Shown here in pieces: positions 1-5,936 of a stretch of DNA of 11,196 nucleotides; the stretch's first letter is position 1, and the number at the start of each line of letters is the position of its first letter. The notes beneath the pieces are model-generated. The model was not told the origin of the DNA. It worked only from the letters and a program-made list of their open reading frames with translations, and ran no database searches. Location of the stretch: the NCBI GenBank assembly GCA_029935275.1, contig JAOZKQ010000043.1:1-11196 (forward strand). Reading direction: 5' to 3'. The stretch comes from Bacteroidales bacterium (lineage in GTDB: Bacteria > Bacteroidota > Bacteroidia > Bacteroidales > VadinHA17). Both the position numbers and the translations under genes were made by a program.

Positions 1-994
1 AGTGCCGAACGTCACCTTCAGGAATAAGACCAGTTGTGTCGGGAGTGGAATTCAAAAGAAAAACGCTCCCATAACCCACAGACTTATAATAACATTCCAT
101 CAAATGATCGAGGGATTTACGTTTTTCTTCTTTCCATGGCGCCCAAAACCAGTGGTGATCGTAAAAGGTGGTATTTGTTTCAAGCGGGGCCCAGGCATCT
201 CCGTCAGGATCGCCATGCACCTGTGTTGAAACGCCTGTTTTCAGGTCTTCTGTTTTTACTGTATTCCAGGCAGGGTAAAAAAGTTTACCTGATTCCGTTC
301 CGGGCCAACGCAAATTAGTATGAGGCCCCTGTAAAACCACCGAATTCTTCGCATACTTTTCCATAATATCCGAAATATCAATCTTGCAGCTTCCATCGAA
401 CCAAACTTCCAGAACATCGCCATAATTGGCGAGGACTTCAGTTAGTTGCTGTCTGAAAATTTTGTTATAAGCTTCTTGTTTTGTTGGATCGCTGGTTTGT
501 CCCCCGCTTCCAATTCCCGCTCCCCAGGTTTCATCGCCGGGATAGACATAAATACCTAAATTTAATCCATACTTTTTGCACGATTCCGACAAGTCTTTCA
601 ACACATCGCCTTTTCCATCTTTGTAGGGTGTATTTTTAATCCCGTAGTTGGTTGTTTCGGTTTGCCACCAGCAGAAGCCCCCGGTATGTTTTGCCACAAA
701 CAGTATTTCTTTAGCTCCCCACGATTGGGCCACTTCGCACCACTGATCGGTGTCCAGCTTTTCAGGATTTATCCGCTCCAGTGGAGTGGAATGATTGTCG
801 TACTCACGTCCCTGCCAGGTACAGGGATCAAGACATACAAACATGATGCGTTCCTGCTCACTCCATTTATACTGAATGGCTGTGGGTTTGGCAATATTTT
901 CTACTTCGTCTTTTCCGGAATCCGTACCACAGGAAAATATAGAAAGACTAACAAAAGCTATTATTATTTTCTTTGAAATTGATTTGATATTCAT
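1..994 (-). CDS. Alpha-L-fucosidase lipoprotein, family GH29, 3' end missing
   Basis: This gene hydrolyses terminal alpha-L-fucose from glycans, acting at the cell envelope or outside. It starts at an ATG at 994-992 and is open to the left window edge, giving 331 visible residues; family members usually run to about 400-600, so the C-terminus lies outside. Residues 1-22 look like a lipoprotein signal (two lysines, hydrophobic stretch, SIFSC with Cys22 as the lipidated residue). The GH29 pattern is clear: AKHTGGFCWW (about 107-116), TNYGIKNTPYKDGKGDV, KYGLNLGIYVYPGDE, and EVWFDGSCK, whose Asp200 is the expected nucleophile. Glu234 in WPGTESG is a candidate acid/base, by analogy with the GNExG motif that I recall in the alpha-1,3/4 (GH29B) branch. 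The usual HHDGF reads HTGGF here. It lies 139 bp downstream of the large secreted enzyme on the same strand, which suggests joint use on a fucosylated glycan. The family call is strong; linkage specificity is inference. Confidence 0.92.
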   Translation of the reverse strand, partial: MNIKSISKKIIIAFVSLSIFSCGTDSGKDEVENIAKPTAIQYKWSEQERIMFVCLDPCTWQGREYDNHSTPLERINPEKLDTDQWCEVAQSWGAKEILFVAKHTGGFCWWQTETTNYGIKNTPYKDGKGDVLKDLSESCKKYGLNLGIYVYPGDETWGAGIGSGGQTSDPTKQEAYNKIFRQQLTEVLANYGDVLEVWFDGSCKIDISDIMEKYAKNSVVLQGPHTNLRWPGTESGKLFYPAWNTVKTEDLKTGVSTQVHGDPDGDAWAPLETNTTFYDHHWFWAPWKEEKRKSLDHLMECYYKSVGYGSVFLLNSTPDTTGLIPEGDVRH

Positions 995-1133
995 TTTAAA
1001 CTGGAATAAGATTATATTTTTAGTGAATTATCTGTGGAACAAACTCAATTTTACCCTGGCATGCTTCTTTCAAACGCAAAGTAAGAGTTACATACATTTC
1101 TGAATTATTGGTATTCCCTATTTAAGTTTACTA

Positions 1134-4100
1134 TTATTTCAAATTATTTTGTAGAATTATTCGCTTATCTTCAATCAATTCATCTATCGATTGATAATCG
1201 GCGTCAAAAACGACCATTACATTCTTATCTATCATAAAATCCGGCTTCCGTTCCAAGGATGAGAAGGGCACTCGGTAATCATACAGATACGAGCCATTGG
1301 CAGCCACGATGCAGATATTCAAATCGTTGCCGGCAGTGTATAATAACTTTATGGGTTCTGCTCCCAAGCCCAAATGCGCAGCGTATTTCACATCTTTTCC
1401 TTGTTTCCTGAAATCGGACACCAGGACAGACACTTCTTCGGGCTTTGCTAGTAAGCGCGATGGGTACCGCTTATACTTCCTGTTTTGTATTGAAACAGTG
1501 ATCCCTTGTTTATTCGCTTTTTCAATAAATACCTTCATGCCTGAAGTTATACTCTCTTCCTTTGTTCGGTTAAATTTATCTTGCCACTGCTCTGGACGCA
1601 TATGAGATCCGATAATAATATGCTTAATTCCCATCACCTCCATTTTTTCAAGAATATTATCATGAATTTCTGTCGAGCGTTTATAAGCATGTTCTATCTC
1701 CGACAGCCATGTTAAGTTAGGATAGTTGTTTATCTCTCTGCATAGATCAACAATAATATTCAATCCTGCATATTTTAATAACTCACCCTCTCTTTTGCAT
1801 TTATCAATACTGCGAGCGAACAGATACGTGCCATCTATTTTAATTCCTCCAAAGTGGTTTAAATACTCGGATGTTTCATTCAATACCAACATCAAATCTT
1901 TATCTGTATCGTGATGTGAGAAATAGGTATTATTATTCTCTGGTTTGGTTTTGAATGGAATTTTATCTTTAATTGGAGCAAAAGGTACACCAGCCGACAT
2001 GTTATATCTTGTACCCTTGTTCATTGCTTTAGCAACCTGGTATATGTCATCCCATGATGAATAATTTTGATCAATAATTACAGGTTTAGCCCCATGTTCC
2101 GGGAATATTACCTCTCCTTCTTTTGCAATTAATACTTCGTTAGAACTTTTCGATACAGCACGTACCCCTTTAATTTTTTTTGTCACTTTATCTTTTTGCT
2201 TTTTATTAAAATCATTTGTAAAAAGCAACAAATCTAAATGCTCCAATACCGATAATTTTTTAGCCATTTCTGCCAGAACCTCATTGTCGTTCTTTTGTCT
2301 CGCAATAAATTCTTTATCAAATTCAACTGCTACTTGCAACTGCTTTAAATTATACCACCATGCATCCTCCTTAAATTTCATTTTATCTATCGCAAGAAGC
2401 TCTTTCCAATTCACCTTTACTCCTGAGAAGTAATCAAAAAAGGTAGGCATGATTTGTATCTTATCCTGAAGACCGATTAACGAAGACATTGAAAGATATC
2501 TGTCAGTTACTCTCTTTTCAGGATGTATTTCAGGCAATATCTCGATATTATCGTCATCTACATCCACTAAAAATAAACGTACATCACCAGCCGCAATATG
2601 TCCTACATTAGAAAGCCCTGGATCGATATTTTCATATCCTTCAGGAAAATAACCTGGTTCTTTCGTGAGATCCCTTACCGGATATAATTCCTTTATGCTA
2701 TAGATCGTTCCAATATGACATTTTATCTTGAATGGTTTCGACTTCAAACTATGATTATAAACCCCCACCATGTACTTTCCGGAGCCTTCAATGTTGGTTA
2801 CATATCCCAATGAATCGCCAACTGAAAAAATACGTGTAGAGCGGAAAAGAGTGTCCAGTGAAGCAGCTACGCTGTCATTCAATTGGTTGTCTTTATCTAT
2901 TGCCATATTCTGACAGTAAATAACCGTCATTTTTCCTTTCCCTTTACTAAATTCATCTACAGAAAATGTAGGATCTCTCTTCATGAATTCCATGGAAGGA
3001 AAAAGTTTTGTAGCATTCTCAGAAGTTATTACCAAATGTCCTCCTTGATTTATATAACTACTTAGTTTATCCGAAACTTCTGGCAAACCATAAGTAAGCT
3101 CATTTGCCACTACAACCATCTGGTAACGCGATAGAGTTGAAAGCCTGGCATCGGAGAGGAGCACATCCAGGGCATCACCGTATGGGGTATTGCACAAACC
3201 TCCATATTCATTCTTGTGTAATCCCGATTGGTCATACCCATTGTAAAACATATTTAGTAGATGGTGTGAAAAAAAGTCGCCTTCCTTATAAGGTAAAAAA
3301 TTCCACACCTTATATTTGTCGCGGAAAGGTTCATTAGGAGTCATCCAACCCGAATAAAAATCCTGAAGAAAGGCTACCGGAGTATGTTGTGGTCCTGGCT
3401 TAGGATACTTTTTTACAAATTCTTGCATATCAAATTGCATTATACCAATAGGCGATAATTCTTGACTTTTAGTAAACTTTGATCCTTCAAAACCTAAGAT
3501 TGCTGAATTGTATTGATACTGTGAAAGTAACATGCGTTTCATCCAGGCAATACTATTCCCTTTATATGGACTTGTGCGTTTATTTGTTTCTGTCCCATAT
3601 GTTTTCCATCCCCAACTATTAAACACAGAGATGTCACCATACCATAATAATCCGTATTGTTTTGAAGCACCACGCAAAAAAGCGTAATGAATCTGATCGT
3701 TACTGGTGTATGATTTACTTTGACTTTCAGCACCAGAAATAGTAATAAATCCATCTTTAATCGGGTAATGCCAAAACCATTTCACAGACAACATGCTAAT
3801 TATATCTCCCTGATCGATAGCTGCACGGTGCATGTATTTCATTGCATTTAAATACCTTTCCTGATAGTTTGAAGATAAAGGGAAATCAATGGAACGGCAG
3901 TCGCCCCAATAACGCCCGTCTTGTTCCCCCAAATCAAAACCCATGTAACGATCCTCTAATATTTCCTCCATCAAATTGGATTTCCAGGGATCAACTTTAA
4001 ATTGTCCAAACCCTCCTTTCCGAGGTGTTCCGGGACCATAGGCATTAATATTAAATAAATATAATCCCTTCTTCTTCATTCTCAGCAGAGCATTTCGCAA

Positions 4101-4394
4101 AGAATCTTTACCCATTAGAAAATCAGTATAATTTGGCCGCATTACAGTACCACCCTTCAGCCAATTAGGAGCTTTATCATCGATTATACCAAAAGTCTCT
4201 CCCCATTCCCGTCCACCAACAAACTGTACTGTATCGTTAAAGGTTTCCCAGTTCGGTGTTTTAAATGGTCGTCGAGGATAATCGGGATATTCTGTTGGTT
4301 CTACATAAAAGGGATAAATTTTCACCACTTGCCCATAACTTTCTTTATTAAACCAGAACAATTGTATTATAAGAACTAAATAAACTACTTTCAT
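1134..4394 (-). CDS. Secreted multidomain glycoside-hydrolase-like protein with C-terminal xylose-isomerase-like barrel
   Basis: The product is 1086 residues and I know no named family for it. The ATG at 4394 is chosen because it opens a signal peptide (MKVVYLVLI, cleavage near SYG-Q at residues 19-22). The in-frame TTG at 4451 would add 19 polar residues and overlaps the candidate promoter. Residues about 75-390 look like a TIM-barrel hydrolase: YMGFDLGEQDGRYWGD (Glu157) and AILGFEGSKF (Glu303) are plausible catalytic carboxylates. Residues about 400-460 (YGDALDVLLSD, YQMVVVANEL, YINQGGHLVIT) match the glutamine-amidotransferase-like middle domain seen in GH42-type enzymes. A beta-sandwich follows (about 540-612, YMVGVYNHS to DVRLFLVD). 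Residues about 840-1030 resemble an AP-endonuclease-2/xylose-isomerase barrel (GGIKIDGTYLFARS, LKYAGLNIIVDL, IKHIIIGSHMRPEQW, GITVSIQN). The neighbour is a fucosidase, so a fucose-containing polysaccharide is the likely target. Domain calls are by eye, and the substrate is unknown. Confidence 0.75.
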   Translation of the reverse strand: MKVVYLVLIIQLFWFNKESYGQVVKIYPFYVEPTEYPDYPRRPFKTPNWETFNDTVQFVGGREWGETFGIIDDKAPNWLKGGTVMRPNYTDFLMGKDSLRNALLRMKKKGLYLFNINAYGPGTPRKGGFGQFKVDPWKSNLMEEILEDRYMGFDLGEQDGRYWGDCRSIDFPLSSNYQERYLNAMKYMHRAAIDQGDIISMLSVKWFWHYPIKDGFITISGAESQSKSYTSNDQIHYAFLRGASKQYGLLWYGDISVFNSWGWKTYGTETNKRTSPYKGNSIAWMKRMLLSQYQYNSAILGFEGSKFTKSQELSPIGIMQFDMQEFVKKYPKPGPQHTPVAFLQDFYSGWMTPNEPFRDKYKVWNFLPYKEGDFFSHHLLNMFYNGYDQSGLHKNEYGGLCNTPYGDALDVLLSDARLSTLSRYQMVVVANELTYGLPEVSDKLSSYINQGGHLVITSENATKLFPSMEFMKRDPTFSVDEFSKGKGKMTVIYCQNMAIDKDNQLNDSVAASLDTLFRSTRIFSVGDSLGYVTNIEGSGKYMVGVYNHSLKSKPFKIKCHIGTIYSIKELYPVRDLTKEPGYFPEGYENIDPGLSNVGHIAAGDVRLFLVDVDDDNIEILPEIHPEKRVTDRYLSMSSLIGLQDKIQIMPTFFDYFSGVKVNWKELLAIDKMKFKEDAWWYNLKQLQVAVEFDKEFIARQKNDNEVLAEMAKKLSVLEHLDLLLFTNDFNKKQKDKVTKKIKGVRAVSKSSNEVLIAKEGEVIFPEHGAKPVIIDQNYSSWDDIYQVAKAMNKGTRYNMSAGVPFAPIKDKIPFKTKPENNNTYFSHHDTDKDLMLVLNETSEYLNHFGGIKIDGTYLFARSIDKCKREGELLKYAGLNIIVDLCREINNYPNLTWLSEIEHAYKRSTEIHDNILEKMEVMGIKHIIIGSHMRPEQWQDKFNRTKEESITSGMKVFIEKANKQGITVSIQNRKYKRYPSRLLAKPEEVSVLVSDFRKQGKDVKYAAHLGLGAEPIKLLYTAGNDLNICIVAANGSYLYDYRVPFSSLERKPDFMIDKNVMVVFDADYQSIDELIEDKRIILQNNLK

Positions 4395-4448
4395 TTGACT
4401 AATCTTTGTGCATTTTATTTTAGTACATGACAAAAATGAAATTTCCGA

Positions 4449-4479
4449 CAAAAATAAACACTAAATAAATCGAATAAAA
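4449..4479 (-). promoter_or_regulatory. Candidate Bacteroidota-type promoter of the large secreted enzyme gene
   Basis: On the minus strand TATTTTTG (4456-4449) is a perfect match to the Bacteroidota -7 element TAnnTTTG. Exactly 19 bases upstream lies TTTT (4479-4476), a three-of-four match to the -33 element TTTG. Transcription would start near 4442, about 50 bases before the ATG at 4394. The -7 box overlaps the in-frame TTG codon at 4451, so that codon is unlikely to be the translation start. Because the DNA is very AT-rich, chance matches are possible. Confidence 0.4.
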
Positions 4480-4495
4480 TATTGAATAACAGTAT

Positions 4496-4529
4496 ATTAG
4501 AAAAAATAGTTCGACTTATTTTTTCTAAT
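4496..4529. repeat. Perfect 13-bp inverted repeat with 8-base loop
   Basis: The arms ATTAGAAAAAATA (4496-4508) and TATTTTTTCTAAT (4517-4529) are perfect reverse complements around the loop GTTCGACT. The repeat lies just upstream of the candidate promoter of the large minus-strand enzyme gene and about 50 bases before the recognisable transposase remnant. It could be a regulator-binding site for the glycan genes, a remnant of the insertion sequence, or a weak terminator-like hairpin. The stem is almost entirely A/T, so a strong RNA hairpin is not expected. Confidence 0.6.
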
Positions 4530-4580
4530 GAAGAAAATCAATATCTCAGTCAAAAATAGTGATTTAATTTCGATTCTAAG

Positions 4581-4889
4581 CACTCATTTTGATAGCAAAT
4601 TGAAATGACATTTAGAGCAATGAAATCAAGTGGGTTTGATATTGAAAAAACTCATCTGCAGGACATAGAAAGGATTGAAAAACTAATACTGTTAGTCATG
4701 ATTGCTTTTGTATGGTGTTATAAAACTGGTATTTATCTACATCAAAACATTAAAGCCATCACTATTAAAAAGCATGGTAGAAAAGCAATAAGCATTTTCA
4801 AGTATGGATTAGAATATATTGCTAACTTCCTATTAAACAGCAAAATGGAAAATAAAATTAATGTATTTAAATTTTTGGCATGTACTTAG
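4581..4889 (+). pseudogene. IS4-family transposase remnant, C-terminal end only
   Basis: The reading frame from 4596 to the TAG at 4887-4889 encodes QIEMTFRAMKSSGF, then KTHLQDIERIEKL, FVWCYKTGIYLHQN, IKKHGRKAISIFKYGL and a final FKFLACT. This is the conserved C-terminus of a group of IS4 DDE transposases common in Bacteroidota. The IS4 signature Y-(2)-R-(3)-E-(6)-K can still be read: the Tyr codon is now CAC (4581-4583), the Arg codon is TGA (4590-4592), Glu is intact (4602-4604) and Lys is intact (4623-4625). The Trp codon next to the Arg is TAG (4593-4595). The two Asp-bearing catalytic segments are missing, so the element is dead. An ATG at 4605 leaves a 94-codon open frame, but it cannot make a working transposase. 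The stop is 10 bp from the 3' end of the convergent amrS gene. Confidence 0.85.
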
Positions 4890-4899
4890 ACAAACCGGT

Positions 4900-5919
4900 T
4901 TAAATTTGTTCAATAATTTTATGCCCACAATTCTTACATTGTCCCTGGTCATCAAGTCCACTGGTCCATGTCCGGTAGCCACTTCTTATAATTACTTCTG
5001 AATTACATTCAGGGCAAAAAGTATTGTTGCCTTTTGAGGGATTAGCCACATTGCCAAGATAAACGTATTTCAGATATTTAGTAGCAATCTGGTAGAATTC
5101 ATCCAATTTTTCAATCTCTGTCGGGGGCAGGCTAACTTTAAAGTGAGGGAAATACCTGGATAAATGGAGCACTGTTTCTTCACCTGTTTCCCCGGATATC
5201 CATTTAACCATTTCTTCAAAAATTAAAGGATCATCATTAAGTGAAGGAATAATCAGGTTGGTGATTTCCAGATGTTTCCCGGCTTTATTTATGTCTGTTA
5301 TAGTTGCTTTAACAGGTTCAAGAAATGAGGATGTATGATTCTTGTAGAAATCATTTGTAAAGCCCTTAAGATCAATGTTAAATGCATCGGTTAATTCAAT
5401 TATCTCTTTTCTGGGGTTTTCATTAATATAGCCATTAGAAACCAATACATTTTTTAAACCGGCTTCTCTTGCAAGTATTGAAACATCTTTTACATATTCA
5501 AACCATATGATGGGCTCGTTATAAGTATAGGCAATGCCGATATTTCCAGTCATTTCCAATGCTTCATTAACTATTTTCCGGGGTTTGGTATGTTTAACCA
5601 GGTCCGGATGCAGAATTCCGGTTTGTGAGATTCCGCTATTTTGACAATAGCTACATTTCAGGTTGCAACCATAAGTGCCTATTGATAGTATCCCTTTTCC
5701 CGGATAAAAGTGATATAAGGGTTTCTTTTCGATGGGGTCAAAATGAATTGCAGAAACAACACCGTAATTCTCTGTATATAGTGTTCCATCAATATTTTTA
5801 CGTACAAGACAAATCCCAATATCGCCAGGAGAAATCAGGCAATTATGCGGACAAAGCTGGCATCTTACTTTACCATTTGCTTTCTTTTCATAATATGTAG
5901 CTTCAAATAGGGGTTCCAT
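4900..5919 (-). CDS. amrS: AmmeMemoRadiSam system radical SAM enzyme (AmrS)
   Basis: This is a cytoplasmic 339-residue radical SAM protein related to pyruvate-formate-lyase-activating enzymes. It belongs to the family usually found with AMMECR1 and MEMO domain proteins, whose reaction is unknown. The [4Fe-4S]/SAM motif CxxxCxxC is GCNLKCSYC with Cys85, Cys89 and Cys92. The family's N-terminal cysteine set is present (Cys20, Cys23, Cys27, Cys37 in CQLCPHNC and GIC), followed by YTYNEPIIWFEY (131-142) and VLVSNGYINENP (158-169). A C-terminal zinc-ribbon-like pair, CPEC (302-305) and CKNC (328-331), is intact. The start at 5919 gives the typical family N-terminus. It lies 17 bp downstream of the antiporter gene on the same strand and is probably cotranscribed with it. 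No AMMECR1 or MEMO gene is seen in this window. Length and motifs are normal. Confidence 0.92.
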   Translation of the reverse strand: MEPLFEATYYEKKANGKVRCQLCPHNCLISPGDIGICLVRKNIDGTLYTENYGVVSAIHFDPIEKKPLYHFYPGKGILSIGTYGCNLKCSYCQNSGISQTGILHPDLVKHTKPRKIVNEALEMTGNIGIAYTYNEPIIWFEYVKDVSILAREAGLKNVLVSNGYINENPRKEIIELTDAFNIDLKGFTNDFYKNHTSSFLEPVKATITDINKAGKHLEITNLIIPSLNDDPLIFEEMVKWISGETGEETVLHLSRYFPHFKVSLPPTEIEKLDEFYQIATKYLKYVYLGNVANPSKGNNTFCPECNSEVIIRSGYRTWTSGLDDQGQCKNCGHKIIEQI

Positions 5920-5936
5920 TTTTTAATATTTTCTAC

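Noticed and set aside
2..976. Several short plus-strand open frames in the first kilobase
   Set aside because: They are antisense to the GH29 fucosidase gene, which reads continuously on the minus strand with family motifs; they show no recognisable protein features.
4502..4560. Direct repeat AAAAATAGT at 4502-4510 and 4552-4560
   Set aside because: It is only nine A/T-dominated bases long, expected by chance in DNA this AT-rich, and does not bracket the transposase remnant as a target-site duplication would.
4528..4607. Short plus-strand frame starting ATG at 4528 (MKKINISVKNSDLIS...), considered as an N-terminal piece of the transposase
   Set aside because: It ends at a stop within 4605-4607, is in a different frame from the transposase remnant, and does not resemble any transposase N-terminus I recognise.
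4892..4901. Palindrome AAACCGGTTT at the end of amrS, considered as a terminator or IS end
   Set aside because: It has no loop, is short, overlaps the amrS stop codon and lacks a T run in a useful position; a matching IS end was not found upstream.
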